Shown here: positions 37,231 to 48,265 of the stretch, in pieces
Numbering within the stretch: position 1 is the stretch's first letter
Layout: each line of letters begins with the position of its first letter
NCBI GenBank assembly: GCA_944470555.2
Contig: OX104128.1
Span: 46,545,920-46,609,919, forward strand
Direction of reading: 5' to 3'
Length of the DNA: 64,000 nucleotides
DNA from: Heterobilharzia americana
Lineage: Eukaryota; Platyhelminthes; Trematoda; Strigeidida; Schistosomatidae
Position numbers and translations under genes: made by a program
The notes under the pieces: model-generated
Told to the model about the DNA's origin: nothing
Databases searched by the model: none
Seen by the model: only the letters and a program-made list of their open reading frames with translations

Positions 37231-37491
37231 CTGGAAACTAATAAATCAATCTCCAAAACCCTCGAGAATGAATTGTCTTAGCAATTTTGAAATTCTGATT
37301 CATTCAGATATTAATATCAGTTTAAGCTATTTTTTCTAGTATATGCCCAAAAGTACTTCTGAACATACCAATTATTTTTCGCTGAAAAACTTTGGTTTTA
37401 TCTATCCAAAATTAAAGCAACATGCATGTCAATCATCATAGCTGCAATATGTATGTAGTTCGTAAACAACACTGGACTACCAAGTTGAACA

Positions 37492-37493
<2 letters not shown>

Positions 37494-37580
<87 letters not shown>
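37494..37580. repeat. Long (TA)n microsatellite
   Basis: About 43 AT dinucleotides. It creates artificial Tyr-Ile open frames on the minus strand. Confidence 0.98.
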
Positions 37581-37581
<1 letters not shown>

Positions 37582-37941
37582 CAAGCTGAGACCCTTAGCC
37601 CGGATCTTATTAGCAAGAATATCTGCGTTAAAGTTGATTATTAGAGTTGCATTTTGAGCTTGCGCAAGTAGAGCCCACACCGTTAACGGATGATGTAAAA
37701 GTTATCTCTTCTTCTCTATGAATATGAATATTGATTAATACGTTTTGCAGTTATGATCAGGTTGGGTAAATATATATTTTACAAGAAGTTCTACACATTT
37801 TGACGTAGACTCTCTAGACTTCTGTTTGTAGCTAACTACTATTTTCAAAAAAATGGTTATTTTCGTTTTCCAATTGATCCACATTACTTACATAAGATAT
37901 AATTATATGGAAAAGGCCACGGGATTTGATATATTTATTTC

Positions 37942-37944
<3 letters not shown>

Positions 37945-37973
<29 letters not shown>
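37945..37973. repeat. (TA)n microsatellite
   Basis: About 14 AT dinucleotides, 1.5 kb downstream (in gene sense) of the TRIM donor site's far side, i.e. within its predicted intron. Confidence 0.97.
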
Positions 37974-37978
<5 letters not shown>

Positions 37979-38568
37979 CAAAAATTAAGAAGAGACACAT
38001 GGAAACTTATGAAAAACAGTATTTTCTAAGGAAAGTAGTTTAACTTTATCTTGTTAATGCTTGAAATGATATATGCTTTAGAAAAAGGATAAAGATTTCT
38101 TTAGAAAAGCAAAGATCTAATTTACTGCATAATAGAAAATTGCCAGTTATTGGTCTGCTGAAATTGTGTATTTCTAGTTATTTTTTTGTTTGAATATTAT
38201 AACTTTTTTAAACAATAAATTGGATAAAATGAAGTTAATTTCCTTTAAAGGACTTACACAAAAGCCGTGCATGGCAGGAAGAAAGCGAGGGGAAGATCAC
38301 ATTGCTCAGGGAAATCAACCGTTATTTCGTTGGCTAAGAGAAATGTTGGCATGAGCCGAAACTATTGAGGGGGAGAAGGAAGGCTTTCAAACCCGAAACA
38401 GTAAGATATATCACTTTTGAACTAGAATTTGTTTGATTGAACGATAAATACTAACAGGTGGATTGACGTCTGAACTTAAATACTGTGTACCAACATCAAC
38501 TTTAAAGTGAAATACATTTGATGTAGTTGGTGTTTCTGTTTGAGTTCCTCTGTCGTCTAAGTTAGCAC

Positions 38569-40416
38569 TTAGGAGATCAACTTGAATAGCCCGATGAAGG
38601 AGTGTACCTTTGGTGGAGGCAAGGTTTTAATCAGTTCTGGACCTGTTTGAACATGTGTACTGACAAATTGCGCCGCCTTGACTTTTGCTTCAGCAGCCAA
38701 TTGACTTGGAGTAACTATTCTGCCTAAATTCACTTCACCTGATTGAAAATGACCTATTCTGGAACGCCAAAATTCGATACGTGGATCTTCAATCAACAGA
38801 TCTTTTTCATCACTGCTGTTTTCACTTTTATCAGTGTCACCATTCCTGTCTTCCAAAGAATATGAAGTTTTCTGTGTACTTTGAACAGCTTTTTCTGCTA
38901 TTGTTAGCTGTGACAAAAACAGCTGCCATTCAGGACTGGTTAACATCGAACTAGATGCTAGTTGTAAACAACGGTTCAATCGATCAAGAATTGGTCCTGC
39001 TTCAGTTAATGCTTCAATGGGATCCAGAAGATCTAATCGGCTAGTTACACAGTCATCATTGATAAAATTATACCATGCTGCTGTAGCATTTGTTAATCGA
39101 TTACATTCTGTTGTTATCTGATCTAATTCAATACCGACCAATTTATCAACTTGTTCGCATAATTTTGCTCTTTGCAAATGAATGCGATCGATATAGGCCA
39201 TTGCTGTATCTTCGATCATCGTACGCAACTGACGCATTTCGTTTTCACATATTTGTAGTCCAGTTAGGAAAACTTCAATCTGACTCATATGTGACTGAGT
39301 TTCAGCACTTTTCAGATTCAGCTGATCCTGGTAAGCAGCAACAGCCTGTCGCATTGATAATATGTCATGATCAGCATGACCAGTACATAGCATTTTCTCT
39401 TTCGATGATGGCATGTTATCATTAGGTGTTTCGAAAGCACATATTATACAAATATACGCACGACAGGTTAAACAAAAAAATCGTCTCAACTCACGAGGAT
39501 GTCGATCACAGCGAAGCTGTTCCATTTGTTCTACTTGTATTAGTACATGACTAGCAGTAACTGGCATTCTAGAATGAGCTTCTTGGCAGTAAGCGCATAA
39601 GCGTTTGCCGCATTCTAAACATGCTGCACTAGCTGGTTTCGGACCAAATGAATCATCGCGCCTACGACTCGATGTTAGTGATTTGCGTAAGTGCTTTTGG
39701 TCTCTGTCCTTATGATGATGAGTTGATGCTCTTGTTGTTTGAGGACTTAGTGCCTCTGAATTATCTACGCTATCCTGCATACTCAGTTTGTCCAGAGAAA
39801 CTCCTTCGTCTTCAGCGTCGCTATCATATTCGCTGAATGTATCATCATTGCTGACATATCTGTTAAAGTCCGTATATCGTGATTGTTTAAACCGTGTTGA
39901 TAAACTAGATTGTGAAGACTTGATTCCATTCAAATGTGAGTCTGTTAGCAGTGGTTCTTTGGTACAAACATCACAAACAGGAAAATTAGGCATACGATCT
40001 ACCATAGAAGCAAGTTTATCGGCCAGTTGATCTGCTGGTAAACTCGTTACTCCACCACTTGGTACAATAGTATCCTTGTTACAAATTGGACAGGTGATTA
40101 CGTCGTCTTTTGTTGAAACTGGACGATTGTAACGCGAGGATGTATACAAAGATGAAGAATAGTCTCCATAGCGAAAACGTGATGACCATTTACGACGATA
40201 ACCAGATGCATACTCGCTAGTATTTGAGGATTTGTACAAAAGTTTCAGTGCTTCAATTTCTTTAGCTTCCTCGTTTGCTTTGCGCTTTGAAATAATATCC
40301 TCTAGGCATGACTGACAAAATGAATGTAAGCAGACTAAAGCTTTAGGCTGCTTGTACGGTTGATGACAGTGTTTACAGGTAAGAAAGTTAGCCTCAATAC
40401 TTTTACGAATTTCCAT
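38569..40416 (-). CDS. TRIM-family protein (RING, B-box1, B-box2, coiled coil), 5' coding exon
   Basis: Open frame of 615 codons, by far the longest in the window and the only one with domain structure. RING ligands are C14, C17, C29, H31, C34, C37 and then C109/C112 (CPIC), so about 71 Ser/Tyr/Arg-rich residues interrupt the finger. B-box1 is also split: C148/C151 are followed by roughly 114 acidic and Ser/Arg-rich residues before C266, C269, C274, C277, H281 and H290. B-box2 uses C303, H306, C315, C318, C323, C326, with H347/H350. A helical, probably coiled-coil stretch covers about 356-500. RING/B-box/coiled-coil proteins are usually ubiquitin E3 ligases; the split B-box1 resembles TRIM2/3/71-type proteins, which often end in NHL repeats. 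That last step is inference, since no NHL repeat was seen. The final 12 residues after K603 read across a likely splice donor (AAAG|GTACAC, GT at 38,607-38,606), so the real exon probably ends near 38,608. The ATG at 40,416 is the first methionine of the frame. Confidence 0.9.
   Translation of the reverse strand: MEIRKSIEANFLTCKHCHQPYKQPKALVCLHSFCQSCLEDIISKRKANEEAKEIEALKLLYKSSNTSEYASGYRRKWSSRFRYGDYSSSLYTSSRYNRPVSTKDDVITCPICNKDTIVPSGGVTSLPADQLADKLASMVDRMPNFPVCDVCTKEPLLTDSHLNGIKSSQSSLSTRFKQSRYTDFNRYVSNDDTFSEYDSDAEDEGVSLDKLSMQDSVDNSEALSPQTTRASTHHHKDRDQKHLRKSLTSSRRRDDSFGPKPASAACLECGKRLCAYCQEAHSRMPVTASHVLIQVEQMEQLRCDRHPRELRRFFCLTCRAYICIICAFETPNDNMPSSKEKMLCTGHADHDILSMRQAVAAYQDQLNLKSAETQSHMSQIEVFLTGLQICENEMRQLRTMIEDTAMAYIDRIHLQRAKLCEQVDKLVGIELDQITTECNRLTNATAAWYNFINDDCVTSRLDLLDPIEALTEAGPILDRLNRCLQLASSSMLTSPEWQLFLSQLTIAEKAVQSTQKTSYSLEDRNGDTDKSENSSDEKDLLIEDPRIEFWRSRIGHFQSGEVNLGRIVTPSQLAAEAKVKAAQFVSTHVQTGPELIKTLPPPKVHSFIGLFKLIS
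38604..38612 (-). promoter_or_regulatory. Putative 5' splice donor ending the TRIM exon
   Basis: On the minus strand the coding sequence reads CCAAAG|GTACAC. Beyond it the frame adds only VHSFIGLFKLIS before a stop, which does not look like a domain. A donor here would keep 603 residues and join an exon at lower coordinates. Position +3 A fits the donor consensus; +4/+5 are weaker. Confidence 0.5.
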
Positions 40417-42063
40417 TATAGTATGATAGGTAAATATTCAAGTGATTGTGCTTGCCTTTAAAATAGTTCTACATAAAATGGGTATGCATGTGAAAATGTG
40501 ATAATATTCAAGGTAGAATAGGTAATAATAATAAAATAAAATTTTTTAATCCAAGTCCGACTATGTCTTTTGTATTTTATGGTAAGTTCTCTGTCTAATA
40601 AACCAATTTTCCCAAGTTGTCATGCTAGAGTTGACTTTCTTCCTTCTCTATAGATAAAACTGATGTGATGTAATTACAATACTGTCTTTGAATTCTAGTA
40701 AATTGTGCTGTACACCTTACGCCCACGATCATTTTCTATTTGTCAGACAACAGGGATTTATTTATTTTTACTTCACTTGCGACCAATCACAACGAAATCG
40801 TGTATTGGTTGACATTACAGTTTAAGAAATAGAATATTTCCCACTTTGCTCTTTGCGTGTAAACAGTTATTCAAATTATAATCCAAAAAAGGAGTGAAAG
40901 GAAAGATTGATTTCAACAGTTGAAACCTTTTTTGCACAAAATCAGAAATGAAGTATATCGAAAATGAATGAGTTCAGACGAATTCAGAGAGGGTGAATAT
41001 TGAATATGGATAACGCTTTGAAGCGTAGAATTATGTTTCTTGTGATAAATTCCCCTTCAAGTGTCTGAGTTATCAGTTATACCTCATGTTTTCAGGAATT
41101 TGAGCCAGACACAGACGGGTATATGTAAGGTCTATGAGCAGGTGAGTGTAACCATTTTAATTACGAGGATGTTAGTTAAATACTTTCACATATATACCGC
41201 AATAGTTCCAACAAGGACTATTCTAAAATATTCAGATGATTTTTGGTCACCGTAGTTGTAGACCAGATATATCATCGCATAAGCTAAGTTGCAACAGGGG
41301 ATCTGATATCTTTCAGTGACTTCCGAATGAAGAAATACATAAAAAAAAATTCAGTATTGAAGAATATATCTACATTTTGCAAATAAAATAATTATTAAGA
41401 CAGTAAAACTTGACATATTAACTGAATTCATAGAAGACTGAATACTTTTGAACGGAGTGATCAATATAGATAGATTAGAAACGAATAATTTCATTTAGAA
41501 CAGAATAGTCAGTGATTAAGTAACAAAAACCCAGTAACAAATCTAAAATTACAAGTAGGAATTTTTAGAACATCAGGGCGAATGTTAACCGTAACAGTAA
41601 AATCACACATTAGGTGCAAGAAAATTAAAAAGGAACTGAGGAAATGAGACAAGATTTAGCAGGTCTCAGTGAACTGAAAACCGTATGTTGGTGCATTCAA
41701 ATATACCATTATTTCATTCTGCACTAAAAAGTTTGATGTCATGTCCGTAGTATACGTGGTTTCTCATGATAGGGTGTTTATGAACAACTTTATAATGTTA
41801 AAGAGCATCCTAAGGGATAGCATATCAGTTTCCAGGTTCTGTCGAGCCACTGCTCAATCGAATCATATGTAGACGTTTTCAGATTCTAGTGTGACAGGTG
41901 GTACGTTTTTGGAGATAAGGTACTAGGTCTGCCTTATTCTTTCGAAAATTCAGTGGCAAGTGCCCGCGAACATGCTTCTTCAAATAAGGAAGCTGTCAGT
42001 AACTTTCCTTCTATTCAAAGATGTCATCAGAAAAGGTGTCATACATTTAATTCCCTAGATAAA
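40417..42063. other. Upstream flank of the TRIM exon
   Basis: Should hold the 5' UTR and perhaps a promoter or an upstream intron. I could not place a transcription start or an acceptor with confidence. Confidence 0.45.
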
Positions 42064-42625
42064 TTTGAACAATGCAAGAACAAAGATTTTTGCAAAATAA
42101 AGTGAGCACATTGTATTTCACGGCCTTTCATCAGCTGCAAACAGCCTACAACGGAAATGAAATATTCTTAGTAATAATGACATAATATACTTTAGATATG
42201 TAGAAATAAATGAAGATTTGAAATCCAGGATTAACATTAAGGAAGTGGGTCAAAGAGACACAGGATTAGTAATCACAAATCTTAGTCACAATCAATGGGA
42301 ATTTATATCTGATTGGATACAAAATTCTGCAGTTGAAGGATGCAGAGGGGTTGTGGCAACAAATAAGCATCAGTGTACAAGCAGGGGTTGTTGTCGATTC
42401 TGACTAAGATTTGTAATTACTAATCCTGTGTCTCTTTGACCCACTTCCTTAATGTTAATCCTGGATTTCAAATCTTCATTTATTTCTACATATCTAAAGT
42501 ATATTATGTCATTATTACTAAGAATATTTCATTTCCGTTGTAGGCTGTTTGCAGCTGATGAAAGGCCGTGAAATACAATGTGCTCACTTTATTTTGCAAA
42601 AATCTTTGTTCTTGCATTGTTCAAA
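42064..42625. repeat. Long inverted repeat, 224-bp arms, about 114-bp spacer
   Basis: Left arm 42,064-42,287 and right arm 42,402-42,625 are reverse complements; I found one difference (aatCac/aatTac). The outer boundary is TTTGAACAATGC. No protein, tRNA-like box or clear target duplication was recognised. The 61-codon frame at 42,218-42,403 only crosses arm and spacer. Confidence 0.95.
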
Positions 42626-43583
42626 GAATAAGGTGTACTTTTTTCCTAACCAATTGGGGGTGTAGAGTGGTTCAACTCGAAAAATTCTCCTAAAACGTCA
42701 ATATTCATGAAATCCTATCTTCTCTCTTTCGTTGCTGACCTGATTCTTTCCAATTTTATTCGTTCATATTTGATATTTACGTTATTTTTCATTGTTAGTG
42801 GTTCAAATAAGACTCACTCGAGGTGCTCTGGTGCCATAATAATGCTACTGCTTAAGATATCTAGTATGTTGTTTGCATGCTCGATTAAATTTCCATAATT
42901 GCGCACGCGTTTTAGTACCTGTGTGACTTTACCTAATTAGACAGTTCACTGACGTGATTAGGTACTTCAGCCTAATTGCGGTCTGATGAACTGCATCCAC
43001 ACCACAATCAGAAATAATGGAAAAGGGATGTTTGGTATAAATATCATCGTGTTTTCACCAATATAAGCATATCTACAAAGCTATGTGATGCGCCGACGTA
43101 GATAGGTAACAGTTTTGTTAAACGCGTTGCTTATGAAAATGCCCTTTAATTCCTTTGTAGTACACCTAATTAACATTTCTTAGAATAAATATGGAAGAAT
43201 GATAAACTGTATGAGGCGATTCAAATCACAGGTTAATTATTAAAATTTAATTTTTCATGATATCACTCTTATGATAACACTGTAATAAGCTATGTACTAA
43301 GTTTGCCATAATATCATGCACCAAAAACTGTTCAAATATTTGGTTATCTTTTTCGTTTGAAAAGACTACCCATCTTATTCCATTTTAGTGCTGGAAACCT
43401 TTCAATTGTGCCTCTTATTGATTTACTATCAGAAAGTGTCACAAGGTGATCTTTTCTATTGGAATAAGATTTCTGTTGCTTTAATGTATTCAAACAATTC
43501 GGTAACTGTTTGTTGCGATCGTTCTTGTCTGAGTCCGTGAATTTACGCCTATATTTAGTGACAATAATGGCGTGTATAGTACA
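42626..43583. other. No recognisable feature
   Basis: AT-rich DNA between the long inverted repeat and a foldback element. Confidence 0.6.
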
Positions 43584-43721
43584 GTGACTCTTAAGGTCAC
43601 CCCAACTACTGTTAGAATTACCAATCAGGTTCCACTATTTCGGTGAGGGAGGTAGTTTTCTCACGAAATAAAGAAATCTGGTTGATTATCTTATTAGTTG
43701 CAAGGGTGACTTTTAGAATCA
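43584..43721. repeat. Complete GACTTTAAAGG-type foldback element, 138 bp
   Basis: GTGACTCTTAAGGTCACCCC, AGAATTACCAATCAGG and CACTATTTCGGTG on the left are mirrored by CACGAAATAAAGAAATCTGG, TTGATTATCTTATTAG and GGGTGACTTTTAGAATCA on the right. This is one isolated, complete unit. Confidence 0.82.
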
Positions 43722-43849
43722 TTTCCATAGTATCTTGCCATCGCTGAAGTTTTTTTAGACGTTATCAGATTATACAAAATTGTCAATACGACTTTTCCAG
43801 ATGTGTTTAGTTCAGACGAGTGTACCAAAATTTTAGCGTGGACAGAATG

Positions 43850-43911
<62 letters not shown>
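43850..43911. repeat. Compound (CT)n(TA)n microsatellite
   Basis: About 13 CT units followed by about 17 TA units without a break. Confidence 0.98.
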
Positions 43912-43913
<2 letters not shown>

Positions 43914-45474
43914 CGTTATTCAACAGATAACCACTCTGTAACGTTTTGTAAAAGAGCACAGCGACAAACATCAATGTTTAGGACATTCAAAATTGACAGG
44001 CAGTACACAGAATTATGTTGGCTAACAAGAAAATGTCAACTGAATACTTGTATTTGGTTGACATTTGCTAGCGTGTAACTAGTAACTATTTAGGACATGA
44101 AATGCATCTTGTATGAATCCAACTTGAGTGTGACGTCTCATCTGTTGAGGTACGTCACGAAAACGGAAAGGGTTACTATCCAGTGAATTTCTAAATATGT
44201 AGCGATAGGCATAACTGACAGGCTTACGTTTTCTAAGCATTAATAATCATGCCGCTGAACTCTTCCGAGTAATTTTACATTTGATTCTGAAAATCCCCCT
44301 TGTAAGCCATTTTTAAACGTGGAAATTAGTGTGTACATGGAAGATCTAGAGTAAACAAACCAAAACAAATTGAGTTCATCCTAAAATCTTTCAAGGGAAC
44401 TTATTGCATTGCATTCCAAATTATGATGTCAAGCGGCTTAATGGATGGATAAGAAGAACAGTGAAGTAGTAAGGTAAGGAAAGCACCAACGACTAAAATA
44501 CGCAGATTAATTGTCACCTACGCTTGTATAAAGCGTACAATACTAGAATAAGGGATTCGTCAAATTAGCTGCCATTGTTACTGAATCAAGATTAAGTGTT
44601 TTGTCGTTGCTCACCGCATGTTCAGAAGTTAATCATTGTTGATTGAAGTCCTGTTAACCTACCCAACAATTCGAAACTCATTATTTTGTGTACATGTGAT
44701 ACGATTAAGAAAATGTCGTCATCGGCACACCTTCAGAGAATACTGCACTAACTAGATTGATTATTGATTAACATTTAATTTGATATGAATGTAACTTTAC
44801 CACTTTTCTACGAAATTTCTACGCTTGTGTCAGTTGTGCTGAAACAATTCATGAAATATTACGACATGAAGAAATAGGCTACACCTAGATGGACTTGAAA
44901 TAAGCAACAAATCTGATAGTAGACAGCTCTCTACACAGAATGCATGAGAATTGTATTTGAAGTCAAATTTGTTGTTTGTTAGCAACCGCTGTGAATTTGC
45001 AGTCCAATGATGCAACATTTTTTTTGGAAATACAAAGTACAAGAAAATCAACAAACTTGTTATCTTACCAGAAATATTTAGTTACCAACCCAATTAAGCG
45101 AAAAATCTGTTGGAATTTTATGTCACAGTAAATTAATTAACAGTTAACTGTAGTTTTACAAGTTTTTTCAGAAAGTACCCTGTTAACCTGGGAGCATTAT
45201 ATACTGCTGGGAAATGATAGCAATATGGGAATGATAGTCATTTTCCCAGAGAGAAAAACTAATTTGTTTTTAGAGTGTAGCATTCCAGAAAAAAACTTGT
45301 GTACATTGTTGATCAAATTAGTTTCTTTTGTGTACTTTACATCTATTTTCAAAATGTTTCCCAGCATCTAAAGGGTAGAATTTCCACTTTTAGATGTTAA
45401 ATTATTTAAAAGGGATATTTAACAATTAGTCTATTTATCATTTCGCCTTAATTTTGACATGAATGAGGGATAAT
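43912..45474. other. No recognisable feature
   Basis: No motif; the 74-codon minus frame at 44,830 looks like chance. Confidence 0.6.
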
Positions 45475-45645
45475 AGCCGGCATTGGGATCCAGGCCATGC
45501 TTTTCGTTCCGTCTGGGACCCATCAGTCAGATATACCTTCCTCTTGCTAAGGACTATTGGTTCCATTGGGACTTGACCACAGCACTCATTGCAGCATAGG
45601 ATCCCTATGCCTGTAGTGGCTGATCAGTTGTCATTTCTGTGACGG
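45475..45645 (-). mobile_element. Decayed Smα-type SINE
   Basis: On the minus strand the sequence reads CTGATGGGTCCCAGACGGAA, CGAAAAGC and CCTGGATCCC, i.e. the Smα hammerhead with A9 changed to G and an altered stem III. The upstream part (AGTGCTGTGGTCAAGTCCCA) corresponds to the tRNA-like head. Predicted inactive. Confidence 0.7.
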
Positions 45646-48124
45646 AGAACTGCAAGCTATAATGTCACCTTACTTTCATTGAGAAATCTACTCAAAAAGT
45701 TTGAAAAACTGCAATATGCGAACAAATTAACAACAATAACTTTACAGAAGTAAAATAGTAAAATGGAGAGAACGGACGTACTTCTTCTGCACACGAACTT
45801 CAGATTTGAATTGGTGGAACAGTGTCATTAACATAAGCAAACTGCACAACCACACTCAAAGCAAAACATTTTTGAAATTAATGTACCACAAAAAACGGAA
45901 GAAGTACTGAAAGTACACTCTGTGTGCTAATCCCTTCCACACGCTTGCCTTCCCACTGATTTTTTCTCGTAATGTAACAGCTGTGGTTGGTGGTACTGCA
46001 AAATGTCTGTTGATTTGACATCAGTTATTTACGGATTATACTGTAAGCTGATGTTTCACTAGTTTCGCAAAGTACTGTACCACAAGTGGCTCGTTATTAT
46101 TAAGGAAAATGAACAGTTTACTTTGATAGCAAAATGACTTATAGATGTAAACAGTATCTTGACTAACAGTGAAGACTTTAGTCATGATACCACTAATGAA
46201 ATCGCTTGTCAAGAATTTTTTATTAATAAACAGACTCAATTCTAAGGTTAGTTTTATTAAGCATTTTTGCGATAGTTATTAGGTTGATCAAACCTTCAGG
46301 AAAACACTGAAGAGTTGACAGAGGGATTGTAAAGGAACCCGAGTAACCTTCAGGTGTAGAAAATGCTAATCAGGAGACCTGCTAGGATTTTGTTACCGAT
46401 ATAGAACAGTTTAGTAGCATGTGAGATAAAGTAATTATTAAACCAGAATGGAAATTAGCTTTCACCGATGAGTTTGAGTTAATTGAACCATGTAACTGCT
46501 GAACTTATTCAGGTAACGAAGAAATCAGCGTCGCAATTCCGAAATAATGATGAAAGCAGGACTAAATATCTCCTGAAAGGAATAGACTATAGTGTCAGTA
46601 TTTCCACGAATGATAAAATATTATATTTCTTACAGCCTAATCTAATGCAACACGAAGTAAAGGGCATATTATCCCACAAGAAGAGACTATGATTTCAGCT
46701 AGTTTAAGCCACATTTATTATAATTGCATTGGAGAGTACCTCCTTACGTATACTGGTGAGCTAGCAAGGAATGACAAGAAAACGAAAAAGGAATACGTGT
46801 CAACCACGTAGACTACAAGTGACTTTCATAAATAGATAAGCCGAACTGGTTATTTCAGTAGTTGCTAGAGTGGCCCATACAGTCACCCGTAGACTAACAT
46901 GAATAATTTTTGGACTTGAGGAAAAATATAATATAATACTACCAAAAGCCTGCGCACTTGATGCTGGTGTTCGACCGAATAGGCTTGGTTAGTTATCACG
47001 TGTAGCGAAGAAAGAAGTACTGATTAACTCAGTGGTACCATACCAGAACGATAGGACGGAGTTGACGTATGTGGGCCTTCGGTAGCCAGTTTTCAGGAAT
47101 GAATAATTTCGACACACTTATTGATAGGTAGCCCAATTCGAAGCTCTGCAGTTCCAAAACAATAATGATTGTATCCTCAGAAATCATCTACATAAGTAAA
47201 AAATACTGGTAGATCAAATTCAACCAACTTCTGCACTTATTACACAGACATAGTTCACTCACCACCTAGATCAAAAAAAGCACTGATACAATATAATTCC
47301 CACTTCAGTATCGCAGTTACATTATACTTTAGGAGGCAACTCAAGCAAATTAGAAGCGTTTCCAAATTTCTCTGGTCTTCGTCCCTGTTAAGTGGTCCCG
47401 ACAAACTATGATCTACTATATGGATGACTTTATGTGGAAACGAATACTACTTTGTCACAGAGGATTCCGATCTAACTGATGTGACGTAGACCAAAATATC
47501 CTATACGGGGTACCACAGCTTGGTCTGCATGAGGTTTCTGCCGTGCATAATAGAGCTGTATATCAACAAGGATCCTCCGTCTATCCACACCTTATCATAA
47601 ACTATTAGGTGAACGGCATATGCAGTATAAAATGTCATTCTTAAATAGTAAACAGTAAACAAGTTGCACTTTCATTTAAGTTTAAATTAATTGGAATAGG
47701 CGTGAACCATGTTTAACAATCAGCTTGTTAAATGTATGATCTATGCATGTCATGGTTGTAACAGAATAAGTAACATCTATATGTCGGTTAGTAAATAGAC
47801 ACTTTTCCATTAATGAAGTGTGCAGTAGATCTAAACACACATCTCATGTTTTCAGCTCGAAAATTTGTCGTCTGGTTTGATCTGGTGACTTGCATGAAGG
47901 ATTTCCAACTAAGTGTTTTCTCAAGGGGTCTACATAATACCTTTTTGTTTGGATTCTTTCTGTTTATAGTGATATCAAGTAAACCTTAGTTTCTGGCTAA
48001 AAAATATTTTTTTCTGGCAGAAGTTTGTGAACGAATAACCGCATTGTAGTTTGTATTAATGAGATTATCAGTCTGACCGTTTGAGATAACTGTGGTTTGG
48101 AAGACCTGTATTGATACTCGGTGA
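45646..48124. other. No gene seen
   Basis: Holds the partial foldback element at 46.8 kb. The block at 47.33-47.6 kb is less AT-rich and may be an old repeat, not identified. Confidence 0.55.
46820..46887. repeat. GACTTTAAAGG-type foldback element, partial
   Basis: GTGACTTTCATAA, then ACTGGTTATTTCAGTAGTTG and CTAGAGTGGCCCATACAGTC, corresponding to the right half of the unit. Confidence 0.65.
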
Positions 48125-48265
48125 TAAATGAGAGTGAAATGAAAATTTAGGCCGCGACAAATCTTGAACCAGTGACCTTTGACCGAGCTAGGCCTCTCCG
48201 CCCATTTGGTTGAGTAGCAAGCCAGAAAATCAGAGGTCACTGGTTCTAATTCTACCCAGACTCAT
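48125..48265. repeat. Short repeat with inverted ends (copy 1)
   Basis: CTTGAACCAGTGACCTTTGA near 48,162 is mirrored by TCAGAGGTCACTGGTTCTAA near 48,230. The start, GAGTGAAATGAAAATTTAGG, resembles the start of the repeat at 54,350. Confidence 0.5.

Larger units (their letters stand above)
37231..38568. other. Predicted TRIM intron with two (TA)n runs
   Basis: Lies downstream of the TRIM exon in gene sense. No second exon or NHL-like sequence was found. Confidence 0.5.

Noticed and set aside
37398..37680. Tyr-Ile-rich minus-strand frames
   Set aside because: Artefact of the (TA)n microsatellite.
1..38568. NHL-repeat exons completing the TRIM gene
   Set aside because: I looked for NHL-like minus-strand frames and found none long enough to support; short exons cannot be excluded.
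39090..40030. Plus-strand frames of 62-111 codons
   Set aside because: Antisense shadows of the TRIM exon.
42218..42403. 61-codon plus-strand frame
   Set aside because: It starts inside the left arm and ends at the start of the right arm of the 42-kb inverted repeat, and has no domain.
42593..42625. Hammerhead in the long inverted repeat (CTGATGA...GAAA near 42,555)
   Set aside because: AAGGCCGT between the motifs cannot form a stem II with a loop, and no cleavage triplet is placed correctly.
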